From Pseudonocardia sp. (lineage in GTDB: Bacteria > Actinomycetota > Actinomycetes > Mycobacteriales > Pseudonocardiaceae): a DNA stretch of 64,000 nt. The position numbers and the translations under genes were made by a program. Location of the stretch: the NCBI RefSeq assembly GCF_029263155.1, contig NZ_JAJCYB010000031.1, positions 1 through 64,000 on the forward strand, in the 5' to 3' direction. Positions 18,825-28,207 of this stretch are shown piece by piece. The notes beneath the pieces were generated by a model, which saw only the letters and a program-made list of their open reading frames with translations, ran no database searches and was not told the DNA's origin. Each line of letters opens with the position of its first letter. Within the stretch, counting starts at the first letter, position 1.

Positions 18825-20123
18825 ATGTCCGAAGGACCGAGCCCGAACGGTAGGCGGCCAGGCACGCCGGCGGCGGAGGAGCAGCCGCGCCTGTCCGCGG
18901 TGTTCGGCATCGGGGAGTTCCGCGCCATCTGGCTGGCCGACCTGCTCTCGATCATGGGGGACCAGCTCGCCCGGGTCGCGCTCGCGGTGCTGGTCTACGG
19001 GCGGACGGGGTCGGCGGCCTGGGCCGCGGCCACCTACGCGCTGACGTTCCTGCCGGCGATCGTCGGCGGCGTGACGCTGTCCGGGCTCGCCGACCGCTAC
19101 CCGCGGCGGGTCGTGCTCGTGGTCAGCGACCTGGTCCGGGCGGTGCTCGTCGCCGTGATGGCGCTGCCCGGTCTCCCGCTCCCCGTCCTGTGCGCCGTGC
19201 TGGTCGCGGTGGTGCTGTTCGGGGCACCGCACACCGCGGCCCGGGGGGCCCTGCTGCCCGAGCTGCTGCCTGGTGACCTCTACGAGCGGGGCCTCGCGGT
19301 GTCCCAGATCACCAGCCAGACCGCACAGGTCGTCGGCTTCGCCGCGGGCGGGCTGCTCGTCGCGGCCGTCAGCCCGTCGACGGCGCTGCTGCTCGATGCT
19401 GCGACGTTCCTGCTGGCCGCGGTCGTGCTCCGGCTGGGTCTGACCCGCAGGCCGCGGCCGGTCCGGCCGGCGGGGGCCCCGGCTGCGGGCGGCCTGCGCG
19501 ACGCGGTCGCCGGGATCGCCGACATCGCCACCGACCCGCGACGCCGGGCGCTGGTGATCCTCGTGTGGATGGTCGGTCTCTACGTGGTGCCCGAGGCGCT
19601 GGCCGCGCCGTACGCCGACGAGATCGGCGCCGGGACCGCCGTGGTCGGGTTGCTGATGGCGGCCGATCCGCTGGGCAGCGTGCTCGGCGCGTGGTTGTTC
19701 GTACGCTTCGTGTCGCCGCGGCGGCGCGCCCGGCTCGTCGGGGTGCTCGCCATCGCGGCGGGACTGCCGCTGCTGCTCACCGCCCTGCGGCCCGGGGTCC
19801 CGCTCACCCTCCTGCTGTGGGGGCTGTCCGGAATGGCGTCCACGGCCTACGTCATGCAGGCGCAGGCCTCGTTCGTCCGGGCCACACCGGACGCGATCCG
19901 GGGTCGGGCGATCGGCGTCGCCGCCTCCGGGATCATCGCCGGGCAGGGCGTGGCCGTCCTGCTGGGCGGGGTGCTCGCCGACGTCTGGAGCCCGTCGACG
20001 TCCATTGCCGTGTGTGCCGGGATCGGCGTCGCCACGGCCGCGGTCGGCGCGGTGGCGTGGCGGCGGGCGTCCCGGCACCGGGAGGTGCCGGACGCCGCCG
20101 CGATACCACCGACGATCGTCTGA
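18825..20123 (+). CDS. MFS transporter (12-TM, drug-exporter-like)
   Basis: A 432-residue major facilitator. The N-terminal tail is cytoplasmic, and helix 1 begins at FRAIWLADLLSIMGDQLARV, a pattern typical of the MFS-3/enterobactin-exporter-like group. The loop 2-3 signature reads GLADRYPRRVVLV near residue 88. About twelve hydrophobic segments follow. ATG 18825 has GAGGGGG at suitable spacing; a GTG ten codons upstream is less likely. The substrate is unknown. A hairpin at 20141-20165 probably ends its transcript, and the short micro-ORF unit converges on it from the other strand. Confidence 0.88.
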   Translation: MSEGPSPNGRRPGTPAAEEQPRLSAVFGIGEFRAIWLADLLSIMGDQLARVALAVLVYGRTGSAAWAAATYALTFLPAIVGGVTLSGLADRYPRRVVLVVSDLVRAVLVAVMALPGLPLPVLCAVLVAVVLFGAPHTAARGALLPELLPGDLYERGLAVSQITSQTAQVVGFAAGGLLVAAVSPSTALLLDAATFLLAAVVLRLGLTRRPRPVRPAGAPAAGGLRDAVAGIADIATDPRRRALVILVWMVGLYVVPEALAAPYADEIGAGTAVVGLLMAADPLGSVLGAWLFVRFVSPRRRARLVGVLAIAAGLPLLLTALRPGVPLTLLLWGLSGMASTAYVMQAQASFVRATPDAIRGRAIGVAASGIIAGQGVAVLLGGVLADVWSPSTSIAVCAGIGVATAAVGAVAWRRASRHREVPDAAAIPPTIV

Positions 20124-20140
20124 ACGCATCCGGCGGTCGG

Positions 20141-20165
20141 GACCTGCGCGCCGGTGCGCGAGGTC
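20141..20165. terminator. Hairpin shared by the MFS gene and the micro-ORF unit
   Basis: Arms GACCT/AGGTC and CGCGC/GCGCG pair around a 4-base loop with a single bulged base. The hairpin lies 18 bases after the MFS stop on the plus strand and begins directly at the stop of the second micro-ORF on the minus strand, so it can end transcripts arriving from both sides. Confidence 0.6.
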
Positions 20166-20189
20166 TCAGGTCCAGTTCTTGGCGCGCAT
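20166..20189 (-). CDS. Micro-ORF B, heptapeptide MRAKNWT
   Basis: ATG CGC GCC AAG AAC TGG ACC TGA on the minus strand encodes seven residues. GAAAGGAACCCACC stands directly before the ATG and gives a strong ribosome binding site (AAGGA) at correct spacing, which is unusually AT-rich for this genome. The same ORF with the same upstream block occurs 40 bases upstream. A hairpin follows the stop at once. No longer gene follows on this strand, so it is not an obvious leader peptide for a downstream gene. Whether it is translated is an inference from the ribosome binding site and from exact duplication. Confidence 0.4.
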   Translation of the reverse strand: MRAKNWT

Positions 20190-20228
20190 GGTGGGTTCCT
20201 TTCTGTGGGTGGGGTGCGGTGGTGGGTT

Positions 20229-20252
20229 TCAGGTCCAGTTCTTGGCGCGCAT
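20229..20252 (-). CDS. Micro-ORF A, identical heptapeptide MRAKNWT
   Basis: This copy is identical to the micro-ORF at 20166-20189 at all eight codons. The preceding GGAAAGGAACCGACC differs from the other copy at two positions. Thirty-nine bases separate its stop from the next ATG, and these are not conserved beyond the upstream block. Together with the hairpin at 20141-20165 the two form a short independent unit. I do not recognise the peptide and no RiPP-type modifying enzyme lies next to it. Confidence 0.4.
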   Translation of the reverse strand: MRAKNWT

Positions 20253-20541
20253 GGTCGGTTCCTTTCCGTGTGTGGCGTCGGTGCAGCGGCATCCCGATGG
20301 TGACCGGAGGATGCGCTGACCGGTCTGACCGTGTCATCCCGATCGGGCCGAGGGGACGTCGGAGCGGCCGTTGCAGCACTTCGGCTGACGGCGACTAGGC
20401 CGTTCGGCCTAAGCGGCCGGACGGAATCCGGTCGGGCGGACGGGACCGGGCCGGGCTTGCGGCGATGAGGTGACAGTCGCCCGGAGGATGTACTACCGTG
20501 GCCGAAGATCACGATCGAGGTCCGGACGGGGACAGGTGGGC
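20253..20541. other. Intergenic region between micro-ORFs and diguanylate cyclase
   Basis: About 290 bases without a recognised gene. They must hold the promoters for the minus-strand micro-ORF unit and for the plus-strand cyclase gene. A 16-bp palindrome (TAGGCCG-TT-CGGCCTA, 20396-20411) lies in the middle and may be an operator. I cannot identify convincing -35/-10 elements by eye. Confidence 0.4.
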
Positions 20542-21891
20542 GTGGCCAACGAATCGGTACGCGGCAGGCGCCGGGTGGCTGATCTCGTGAGCCGACCGGC
20601 TCGGTGGCCGGTCTGGCAGATACCCACCCAATTGCTCACTGCGGTTCTCCTGGTGGAGCTCACGGCGTTCCTGCTGATCGGGTTCGGGCTTCTCACGGAG
20701 TCGTCGAGTTGGGCCGACGGCGTCGTCGTGGGAGTGTTCTTCGGCCTTTCCCTGCTGCATGCCGAGATCGCCAACAACGTGGAGACGGTGCGCTGGCGGA
20801 TCACCGACGACCTGCACGTCGATCTCAGTTCCGTCTGGCTCGTCGCCGGCGCCGTGCTGCTGAACCCACCCCTCGCCGCGCTGCTGGCGGTGGCGATCAA
20901 CACATACCTGTGGGCGCGTTCCGCCCGTGTCCGGGCGCCGGTGTACCGGCAGATCTTCAGTACCGCGGCCATCGCGCTGTCGTGTCTCGCGGCGAGCGGT
21001 GTGGTCCGCTACGTCACCGGTGGCCGATTCGAGGTGTCCGAGCCCGGTGCCGGGCTTCTGGCGCTCATGCTCGCGGCGCTCGTCTTCTTCACCGTCAACA
21101 CCGGCCTGGTCGCCGGGGCGATCGCGGTGAGCGCGCCGCAGGCGAAGGTCGCCGACATCGTCGGGGAGTGGGACGAGAACCTTCTCGAGTTCGCCACGAT
21201 CAGCCTGGGCACCCTCGCGGCCGTCGCCTACATCGTCAATCCGTGGCTCGTGCTGTTCGTGTTCCCACCGCTGCTGGTGCTGCACCGGGCGGTGCTCGTC
21301 CGGCATCTCGAGCTGGCCGCGAGCACCGACAGCAAGACGGGTCTGCTCAACGCCGCCGCCTGGCACACGCAGGCCGAGCGGGAACTGCAGCGGGGCAGCC
21401 GTCGGGTGGGTCCCAAGGCCGTGCTGGTGGTCGACCTCGACCGGTTCAAGGCGGTCAACGACACCCATGGGCATCTCGCGGGCGACCGCGTGCTGGCGGC
21501 GGTCGCCGACGCGATGCGCGCGGAGGTGCGCGACCGCGACCTCGTCGGCCGGTTCGGCGGCGAGGAGTTCGTGGTCCTGCTCCGAGGGCTCGACGAGGCG
21601 GGCGAGGGCCAGGTGGAGCTGGCGGCCGTCGCGGAGCGGATCCGCAGTCGCATCGCGTCGCTGTGCGTCGAGATGCCCACCGCGGACGGCCCGCTCAGCA
21701 TCGCCGGGCTGAGCGCGTCCGTGGGTGGTTCCCTGTTCCCGGGCGACGGGCAGGACCTGCGCACGCTGCTGCAGGTGGCCGACACGGCGCTCTACGCGGC
21801 CAAGCGCGCCGGGCGCAATGTCGTGCGGATGGGGATGCACCTCCCGGTGGCCGCCGAGGTCGACCACGAGGCCGTCGACTCCGCCCGGTGA
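20542..21891 (+). CDS. Membrane-bound diguanylate cyclase (GGDEF)
   Basis: This protein makes the second messenger c-di-GMP. The N-terminal half has about six hydrophobic helices, including LLTAVLLVELTAFLLIGF and LLALMLAALVFFTVNTGL, and contains a DLSSVW motif shared with the next gene. The GGDEF domain begins at TDSKTGLLN, has [18 protein letters not shown], an intact GGEEF active site and the end motif ADTALYAAKRAGRN. I chose GTG 20542, which has GGGGA upstream; in-frame starts at 20470 and 20488 exist but are poorly spaced. The length of 449 residues is normal. No EAL or receiver domain is present. It is a clear paralogue of the following gene. Confidence 0.88.
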   Translation: MANESVRGRRRVADLVSRPARWPVWQIPTQLLTAVLLVELTAFLLIGFGLLTESSSWADGVVVGVFFGLSLLHAEIANNVETVRWRITDDLHVDLSSVWLVAGAVLLNPPLAALLAVAINTYLWARSARVRAPVYRQIFSTAAIALSCLAASGVVRYVTGGRFEVSEPGAGLLALMLAALVFFTVNTGLVAGAIAVSAPQAKVADIVGEWDENLLEFATISLGTLAAVAYIVNPWLVLFVFPPLLVLHRAVLVRHLELAASTDSKTGLLNAAAWHTQAERELQRGSRRVGPKAVLVVDLDRFKAVNDTHGHLAGDRVLAAVADAMRAEVRDRDLVGRFGGEEFVVLLRGLDEAGEGQVELAAVAERIRSRIASLCVEMPTADGPLSIAGLSASVGGSLFPGDGQDLRTLLQVADTALYAAKRAGRNVVRMGMHLPVAAEVDHEAVDSAR

Positions 21892-21988
21892 AGGTCACGC
21901 ACCGTCACCGGCTGTCGACGGAGTTCCACCTGTCGTGCGACCGCATCCACCCTGACACGTCGGCCGCACGTCGATAGCGTCTCGTCTC

Positions 21989-23290
21989 GTGGACGACACG
22001 TCACCCTCCAGGACCCGGTGGGAACTGTGGGGTGTCGGGCATCGTCTGCTGGTCTTCGCGGTGACGGTGGAGGTCGCCGCCGCGGTGTCGGCCGTGACCG
22101 GCCTGGTGGGCACCCCGCCCGGGGGTGGCCCGTTGCTGCTCGCCTTGGCCCTGACCGCGCTGAGCGTCGTGCACACCGAGCTCGCCACCGGGATCGAGCG
22201 GTCCCGCCGCCGCGCGACTGAGACCTCCTACTTCGACCTCAGCTCGGTCTGGACCTTCGCCGCGGCACTGCTGCTGCCGCCGGGGCTGGCCGCGGTCGTG
22301 ATCGTGGTGGTGTACACGCACCTGTGGCACCGCGTGTGGGCGCCGGCCCGGGTACCGCTGTACCGGCACGTCTACACCACGGCCACCGTGCTGCTGGCCG
22401 CTCGCGCCGCGCACGAGGTGGTCCGGACGGCGGGCGGGCTGCCGGGTGGCCTGGCCGATCCCGCGGCCGTCACCGCCATCGCGCTGGCGGTGCTCGCCTA
22501 CGTCGTCGTCAACACCGTGCTGGTCGGTGCGGCGATCGGCCTCGCGCAGCCCGGGATCGCGCTGCGGGAGCTCGTCGGGCGCTGGGACGACGTGGCGCTG
22601 GAGATGGCCACGCTGTGCATGGGCGCGCTGGCGGCGGTCGCGCTGGGCTCGGCGCCGGGTCTGGTGGCCCTGGTGCTCCCGCCGATACTCGTGCTCCATC
22701 GCGCCGTGCTCGTCCGCCAGCTGGAGGAGGAGGTGAGCACGGACGCGAAGACGGGCCTGCTCACCGCCGCCACCTGGCAAGCCGAGGCTGCGCGCGCCGT
22801 ACGACGGGTGCAGCGCGCGGGCACCGGGGCCGGGGTCCTGATCCTCGACCTCGACCACTTCAAGATCGTCAACGACACGCACGGTCACCTCGCCGGGGAC
22901 GACGTGCTCGCGGCCGTCGCGGCCGAGCTGCGCGCCGGGGTGCGCGAGCGGGACGTGGTGGGCCGCTTCGGCGGCGAGGAGTTCGTCGTCCTGCTCCCGG
23001 AGCTTCCGCTGGGAGCCGCCGGGCGCGCGGAGCTGTGGCAGGTGGCCGAGCGGCTGCGGGACCGGGTCGCGAGGATGGACGTGGGCGTCGACACACCGGG
23101 CGGGCTGCGGACCATCACCGGAATCTCGATCTCGATCGGCGGTGCCGCCGTACCCACCGACGGCACCACCCTCGACCAGGTCCTCAGGGCGGCCGACACC
23201 TCGCTGTACGCGGCCAAGGGAGCCGGGCGCAACGCGGTGCGCATCGCCGCCGACCGGCACGTCCCGGCCCCCCGCGGGCCCTCGCTCTGA
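21989..23290 (+). CDS. Membrane-bound diguanylate cyclase (GGDEF), paralogue
   Basis: A 433-residue protein with the same plan as its neighbour: about six helices, a conserved DLSSVW segment, [10 protein letters not shown] (compare PVYRQIFSTA in the neighbour), then a GGDEF domain with [30 protein letters not shown], intact GGEEF and [14 protein letters not shown]. Similarity through both the membrane and catalytic parts indicates tandem duplication followed by divergence. An RxxD inhibitory site could be RERD, four residues before the GGEEF strand. GTG 21989 has no clear ribosome binding site. dxs starts 36 bases downstream on the same strand. Confidence 0.88.
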   Translation: MDDTSPSRTRWELWGVGHRLLVFAVTVEVAAAVSAVTGLVGTPPGGGPLLLALALTALSVVHTELATGIERSRRRATETSYFDLSSVWTFAAALLLPPGLAAVVIVVVYTHLWHRVWAPARVPLYRHVYTTATVLLAARAAHEVVRTAGGLPGGLADPAAVTAIALAVLAYVVVNTVLVGAAIGLAQPGIALRELVGRWDDVALEMATLCMGALAAVALGSAPGLVALVLPPILVLHRAVLVRQLEEEVSTDAKTGLLTAATWQAEAARAVRRVQRAGTGAGVLILDLDHFKIVNDTHGHLAGDDVLAAVAAELRAGVRERDVVGRFGGEEFVVLLPELPLGAAGRAELWQVAERLRDRVARMDVGVDTPGGLRTITGISISIGGAAVPTDGTTLDQVLRAADTSLYAAKGAGRNAVRIAADRHVPAPRGPSL

Positions 23291-23325
23291 GGGCGCGGGC
23301 CGGCTCCGTCTCCTACGATGGTCCG

Positions 23326-25227
23326 GTGACCGTGTTGCGATCGATCCGTGGTCCGGCCGACCTCAAGCGTCTCGACGCGGGCCGGCTCCCCGAGCTGGCC
23401 GCCGAGATCCGCCGCTTCCTCGTCGACTGCGTGGCCCGCACGGGCGGCCACCTGGGGCCGAACCTGGGCGTCGTCGAGCTGACCATCGCGCTGCACCGCG
23501 TCTACGACTCGCCCCGCGACACCCTCATCTGGGACACCGGACACCAGGCCTACGTCCACAAGCTGCTGACCGGGCGCCAGGACGGCTGGGACCGGCTCAA
23601 GAAGACCGGCGGGCTGTCGGGGTACCCGAGCCGGGCGGAGAGCCCGCACGACCACGTGGAGTCCAGCCACGCGTCGTCGTCGCTGTCCTGGGCCGACGGC
23701 GTGGCCAGGGCGTATGCGCTCACCGGGCAGCAGCGCCACGTCGTCGCGGTGATCGGCGACGGCGCGCTCACCGGCGGGATGTCCTGGGAGGCGCTGAACA
23801 ACATCGCCGCGGGTGATCGCAACGTGGTGATCGTCGTCAACGACAACGGCCGGTCCTACTCGCCGACGATCGGCGGCCTGGCCGACCGGCTCGCCTCGCT
23901 GCGGTTGCAGCCGGGCTACGAGCGGGTGCTCGACGCGGGCAAGGCCGCGCTCTCGCGCACCCCGGTCGTCGGCGGCACGCTCTATGCCGGGCTGCACGCG
24001 CTCAAGGCGGGCGTGAAGGACGCGCTGAGCCCCCAGGAGCTGTTCTCCGACCTCGGGCTGAAGTACTTCGGGCCGGTCGACGGGCACGACATCGGCGCGA
24101 TGGAGTCGGCGCTGCGCCGGGCCCGGCACTTCGGCGGACCGGTGATCGTGCACGCCGTCACGCGCAAGGGCGCGGGCTACCCGCCCGCGGAGAACGACGA
24201 GGCCGAGCAGATGCACAGCCCGGCGGCGTTCGACCCGGACACCGGCCTGCCCACCGGGCCGCCGTCGCTGGGCTGGACCACCGTGTTCGCCGAGGAGCTG
24301 GTGGCGATCGGCGCGCGGCGGCCGGACGTCGTCGCGATCACGGCGGCGATGCTGGGCCCCACCGGGCTCGCCCCGTTCGCGGCGGCCTACCCGGAGCGCT
24401 GCATCGACGTCGGCATCGCCGAGCAGCACGCGCTGACGTCCGCGGCGGGGTTGGCGCACGGTGGGCTACACCCGGTCGTCGCGCTGTACTCCACGTTCCT
24501 CAACCGCGGGTTCGACCAGCTGCTGATGGACGTCGCCCTGCACCGGCAGGCGCTCACGCTCGTGCTCGACCGCGCCGGGGTCACCGGCAGCGACGGGCCC
24601 TCGCACAACGGCATGTGGGACCTGTCGCTGCTGGGCATCGTGCCCGGGATGCGGGTCGCCGCCCCCCGTGACGCGATCACGTTGCGGGAGGAGCTGGCCG
24701 AGGCGCTGGCCGTCGACGACGGGCCCACCGCGATCCGCTTCCCCAAGGGCACGGTGATCGACGCGGTGCCCGCGGTGCGCCGTGCCGACGGGGTGGACGT
24801 CCTGCACGAGACCCCCGACTCGTCGGTCCTGCTGGTCTGCGCGGGAGCGTTCGGCACGCTCGGCGTCGCCGCCGCGGAGAAGCTGGCGGCCCAGGGTGTG
24901 CCGGTCACCGTGGTGGACCCGCGGTGGGTGCTGCCGGTGCCGGCGACCGTCGTGGACATGGCGGCGGCGCACCGGCTCGTCGTCACCGTCAGCGACAGCG
25001 GCCGGCACGGAGGTTTCGGGTCGGTCGTGGCCGCGGCCCTGCGCGACGCCGAGTGCGACGTGCCGCTGCGCGACGTCGCGATCCCGCAGCGCTTCCTCGA
25101 CCACGGCAGCCGTCCTGACGTGCTGGCGGCCATCGGGCTCACGGCGCAGGACGTGGCGCGGCGCGTCACCGAGTGGGCGTCGGCGCTCTCCCCGGTCGTC
25201 CCCGACGACGTGCCGGTGGACTCCTGA
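23326..25227 (+). CDS. dxs: 1-deoxy-D-xylulose-5-phosphate synthase
   Basis: A thiamine-diphosphate enzyme that joins pyruvate and glyceraldehyde-3-phosphate, the first step of the MEP isoprenoid pathway. It is full length at 633 residues. The N-terminal domain has [18 protein letters not shown] and the ThDP/Mg motif [16 protein letters not shown]. The middle domain carries the catalytic glutamate in [15 protein letters not shown], and ends with [11 protein letters not shown] and [18 protein letters not shown] 23326 matches the usual start. The stop shares one base with the ATG of the next regulator. In mycobacteria dxs lies beside the RNase D-like gene, DUF3000 and haem genes, as here. Confidence 0.96.
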   Translation: MTVLRSIRGPADLKRLDAGRLPELAAEIRRFLVDCVARTGGHLGPNLGVVELTIALHRVYDSPRDTLIWDTGHQAYVHKLLTGRQDGWDRLKKTGGLSGYPSRAESPHDHVESSHASSSLSWADGVARAYALTGQQRHVVAVIGDGALTGGMSWEALNNIAAGDRNVVIVVNDNGRSYSPTIGGLADRLASLRLQPGYERVLDAGKAALSRTPVVGGTLYAGLHALKAGVKDALSPQELFSDLGLKYFGPVDGHDIGAMESALRRARHFGGPVIVHAVTRKGAGYPPAENDEAEQMHSPAAFDPDTGLPTGPPSLGWTTVFAEELVAIGARRPDVVAITAAMLGPTGLAPFAAAYPERCIDVGIAEQHALTSAAGLAHGGLHPVVALYSTFLNRGFDQLLMDVALHRQALTLVLDRAGVTGSDGPSHNGMWDLSLLGIVPGMRVAAPRDAITLREELAEALAVDDGPTAIRFPKGTVIDAVPAVRRADGVDVLHETPDSSVLLVCAGAFGTLGVAAAEKLAAQGVPVTVVDPRWVLPVPATVVDMAAAHRLVVTVSDSGRHGGFGSVVAAALRDAECDVPLRDVAIPQRFLDHGSRPDVLAAIGLTAQDVARRVTEWASALSPVVPDDVPVDS

Positions 25228-25892
25228 TGCGCGTGCTCGTGGTGGAGGACGAGCGCACGCTGGCCGAGGCCATCGCCCGCGGTCTGCGGCGCGAGGGCAT
25301 GGCCGTGGACGTCGCGTTCGACGGCGACAGCGGGCACGAGAAGTCCACGTTCACCCGCTACGACGTGGTGGTGCTTGACCGCGACCTCCCCGGCATGTCC
25401 GGTGACGCGCTCTGCGCCGAGATCGTGTCCGCGGGTGCGACCACCCGGGTGCTGATGCTGACGGCGAGCGGCACCCTGGCCGACAAGGTCGACGGGCTCT
25501 CGCGCGGCGCCGACGACTACCTCGCCAAGCCCTTCGACTTCCCCGAGCTGGTCGCCCGGCTGCGCGCGCTGGGCCGCCGGGCCACCCCTGCGGCCCCCCC
25601 GCTGCTGACCGCGGGCGACGTGGCCCTGGATCCGGGCAGGCGCACGGTGCGCCGCGCCGAGCGGCCGGTGGAGCTCACGCGCAAGGAGTTCGGCGTGCTG
25701 GAGGTGCTCATCGGCGCCGGCGGCAGTGTCGTCAGCAGCGAGGAGCTGCTGGAGCGGGTGTGGGACGAGAACGCCGACCCGTTCACCACCACGGTCCGGG
25801 TCACGGTCATGACGCTGCGCAAGAAGCTCGGCGAGCCCGGCGTGATCGAGACGGTGGTGGGCGCGGGTTACCGGGTCCCCGCCGCGGGGTGA
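25227..25892 (+). CDS. OmpR-family response regulator
   Basis: A 221-residue regulator with a receiver domain (VEDE pocket; phospho-acceptor Asp in VVVLDRDLPGMSG near residue 51; lysine in DDYLAKPFDF) and a C-terminal winged-helix domain (ELTRKEFGVLEVL to VGAGYRVPAAG). ATG 25227 overlaps the dxs stop (TGATG), so it is translated from the same transcript as dxs. The sensor gene follows after 120 bases. The receiver has GHEKSTFTRYD where most members have a shorter loop. Confidence 0.92.
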   Translation: MRVLVVEDERTLAEAIARGLRREGMAVDVAFDGDSGHEKSTFTRYDVVVLDRDLPGMSGDALCAEIVSAGATTRVLMLTASGTLADKVDGLSRGADDYLAKPFDFPELVARLRALGRRATPAAPPLLTAGDVALDPGRRTVRRAERPVELTRKEFGVLEVLIGAGGSVVSSEELLERVWDENADPFTTTVRVTVMTLRKKLGEPGVIETVVGAGYRVPAAG

Positions 25893-26012
25893 GCGGGCGG
25901 CGGGCGGACCGTCCGGGCTGCGTCCTGCGCCGCGGACGGGTGCGGTGAGCGGGCGTCCGCCGGGGAGCCGCCGGCACCGCACGGCGTCGGGCCCGGGCCG
26001 CGGGGGAGCGCG

Positions 26013-27125
26013 GTGAGCGGGCTGCGGCCGCGGCTGACGTTGCTCGCCACCGCGCTGGTGGCGCTGGTCAGCGGGCTGCTGCTGTGGCTGGGGTGGCTCC
26101 TGGTCGCCGGGGTGTCGCAGGCCGTCCCGGTCCTGCCCCCGGGCACGACGGTGCGCGTCGACGGGCTCGACGTGCCCGCCGAGCGGCTCGGCGAGGCGAT
26201 GGGCGCGGCGGCGCAGGCGGAGGTGCTGCGGGCCGGGCTCATCGCGTTCCCGCTGGTCGTGGTGGCCGCGGCGGGTGTGTCCTGGGTGCTGGTCGGGCGG
26301 GTGCTGGGTCCGCTGCACGCGGTGACGGCCACGGCGCGGCGGCTCACCGTCGACTCCCTCGACACCCGCACCGACGTGGCCGCCGCGCGGGGCGAGGTGG
26401 CCGAGCTGGCCGCCGGGTTCGACGCGATGCTCGACCGCCTGCAGTCCGCGTTCGACGCCCAGCGTCGCTTCGTCGCCAACGCCAGCCACGAGCTGCGCAC
26501 CCCGCTGGCCGTGCTGCGCACCGAGGTGGACGTGACGCTGTCCGATCCCACAGCCGACGTCGACGAGCTGCGCCGCATGGGCGCGGTCGTCCGCGACGCC
26601 ACCCGCCGCGCTGACGACCTCGTCACCGGCCTGCTGCTGCTCGCCCGCACCGAGGGCGCGCTGCCCGACCTCGCCGCGGTGGACCTCGCGGTCGTCGTGG
26701 CCCCGGCGCTCGCCGCGGTGCGGGCGGAGGCGGGCCGGCGCGGGCTCCGGATGCAGGTGCACACGTCGCGGGCCCCCGCGCTAGGTGATCCGGTGCTGCT
26801 GGAGCGGGTGGCGGGCAACCTGCTGGAGAACGCGGTGCGGCACAACGTGGCCGGGGGCTGGGTGGAGGTCGGGACCGGCGTCGCGGGGACGACGGCGGAG
26901 CTGCGGGTGGCCTCCTCCGGGCGGGCCGTGGCGCCGGAGCGGGTGGAGGAGCTGTTCGAGCCGTTCCGGCGCGGCCCGGTGGAGCGCACCGGGGACGCCC
27001 CCGGCTCCGGGCTGGGCCTCTCGATCGTGCGCGCGGTGGTGACGGCGCACGGCGGCACGGTGGCGGCGGCGCCGGTCACGGGCGGCGGGCTGGTGGTGAC
27101 GGTGCGGCTCCCGGGGCGTTGCTGA
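26013..27125 (+). CDS. HAMP-domain sensor histidine kinase
   Basis: Partner of the OmpR-type regulator. It has two membrane helices (about residues 8-32 and 68-92) around a short extracytoplasmic loop of roughly 35 residues, a HAMP linker, a HisKA domain with FVANASHELRTPLAVLR (His159) and a HATPase domain with the N box NLLENAVRHN and G box GSGLGLSIVRAVV. It is full length at 370 residues. GTG 26013 follows GGGGGAG at 6 bases. The small periplasmic loop suggests sensing within or near the membrane. The last two codons and the stop lie in a hairpin repeat (27116-27184). Confidence 0.92.
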   Translation: MSGLRPRLTLLATALVALVSGLLLWLGWLLVAGVSQAVPVLPPGTTVRVDGLDVPAERLGEAMGAAAQAEVLRAGLIAFPLVVVAAAGVSWVLVGRVLGPLHAVTATARRLTVDSLDTRTDVAAARGEVAELAAGFDAMLDRLQSAFDAQRRFVANASHELRTPLAVLRTEVDVTLSDPTADVDELRRMGAVVRDATRRADDLVTGLLLLARTEGALPDLAAVDLAVVVAPALAAVRAEAGRRGLRMQVHTSRAPALGDPVLLERVAGNLLENAVRHNVAGGWVEVGTGVAGTTAELRVASSGRAVAPERVEELFEPFRRGPVERTGDAPGSGLGLSIVRAVVTAHGGTVAAAPVTGGGLVVTVRLPGRC

Positions 27126-27184
27126 TCGTCCGGCGCGAAAGGCGCGGCTCCACGGCCGCATACCGGCCGGACGATCAGCAACGC
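27116..27184. repeat. Hairpin repeat, copy 1 (19-bp perfect arms)
   Basis: Arms 27116-27134 and 27166-27184 are perfect inverse complements (GCGTTGCTGATCGTCCGGC and its complement) around 31 bases. The element overlaps the end of the sensor kinase gene and supplies its final codons and stop. A near-identical left arm occurs at 28200. It can act as a terminator, and together with copy 2 it brackets a single gene. Confidence 0.8.
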
Positions 27185-27242
27185 ATCGGTGGCCTGTGGA
27201 CAACTCGACGCCCGGCTGCTCGGGGCACAGCACTGTGTCGGC

Positions 27243-28207
27243 ATGGGACGACATCGGCAGCCGCTGTCCGCGCGGTTGAGCCGGCTCGACGAGGCGCTGC
27301 GAGCGTTGGCGGCCGCGCACGGAGGGGTGGTCACGGCGCGGCAGTGCCGCTCCCTCGGTGCCGACGACGCGGCGATCCGCCGGCTGATCGCCTGTGGTGC
27401 GTGGGCCCGGGCCCGCCGTGGCGTGTACCGGGACCGGCGTCGACCCGGGGCGCCGGGGATGGCGGACGCGGGCCACCACGGGCTGTGCGCCGCGCTCCTG
27501 GCGAGCCTGCACGGCCCGGCAGCGGTGTCGCACACGAGCGCGATCCGGTTGCTGGGGCTCCCGCGGCCTCCGGACGGCGGGGGCGGTCGGGTGTGCGTCA
27601 CCCGGCGACCGGACGCGCCCTCCAACGACCCGCTGCTCGGTGACGTGCACGTCACCGACTACGACGATGCGGACGTGGTCCTCGTCGACGGGGTGCCCGT
27701 GCTCGGCGGGGCCAGGCTGGTGCTCGACTGCTGCGCGGTGCTGCCACCGGACTCGGCCTTGGCCGTGGCCGATGCCGTGCTGCGCCGCGGGATGGCGTCG
27801 CCGGGTGATCTGCGGGACGAGCTGGATCGCCGTGCCGGACGGCCTGGCTGGGGCAGGTCGTGGCCCGGGCCGATCCGGGTGGTGCGAACTGGTTCGAGTC
27901 GATGTCGCGGTGGTGGCTGCTGGAGGCCGGGTTGCCGAGGCCGGCGTTGCAGGTGCCCTTCACCGGCGACGGGGGCTACGCCGAGGTGGACATGTGGTTC
28001 CCCGGCCGGCGCACCGTGGGTGAGGCCGACGGGGCAGGCAAGTACGACCGGATGGGCGCGCTGTTCGCGGAGAAGCGTCGCGAGGACTGGCTGCGCGACC
28101 GACATGGCGTGGAGGTGGTGCGCTGGGTCCCCGAGGAGATGCGTACCCCCCGCGCCCGGGCGGGGGTGGTGGACAGGTTCGAGCGGGCCTTCGCGCGGCG
28201 TTGCTGA
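27243..28207 (+). pseudogene. AbiEi-antitoxin/DUF559-like protein, frameshifted
   Basis: The N-terminal part starts at ATG 27243 and has the helix-turn-helix region GGVVTARQCRSLGADDAAIRR and RARRGVYRD typical of AbiEi-like antitoxin domains. The frame is lost at a GGGG run (27850-27853). The C-terminal part continues one frame over with PGGANWFESMSRWWLLEAGL and the nuclease-like core VDMWFPGRRTVGEADGAGKY, up to 28207. One extra G would restore a single protein of about 320 residues. A real mutation or a sequencing error are both possible. The gene stands alone with no AbiEii toxin partner, and identical-type hairpins flank it on both sides. Confidence 0.75.

Noticed and set aside
20253..20379. 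A longer minus-strand protein starting MPLHRRHTRKG that reads through both micro-ORF repeats
   Set aside because: It lacks a ribosome binding site, and the repeated ribosome-binding block plus ATG makes sense only in the micro-ORF frame.
27885..27905. tRNA-like GGTTCGAGTC sequence
   Set aside because: No acceptor or anticodon stem can be built around it, and it lies within the coding frame of the DUF559-type gene.
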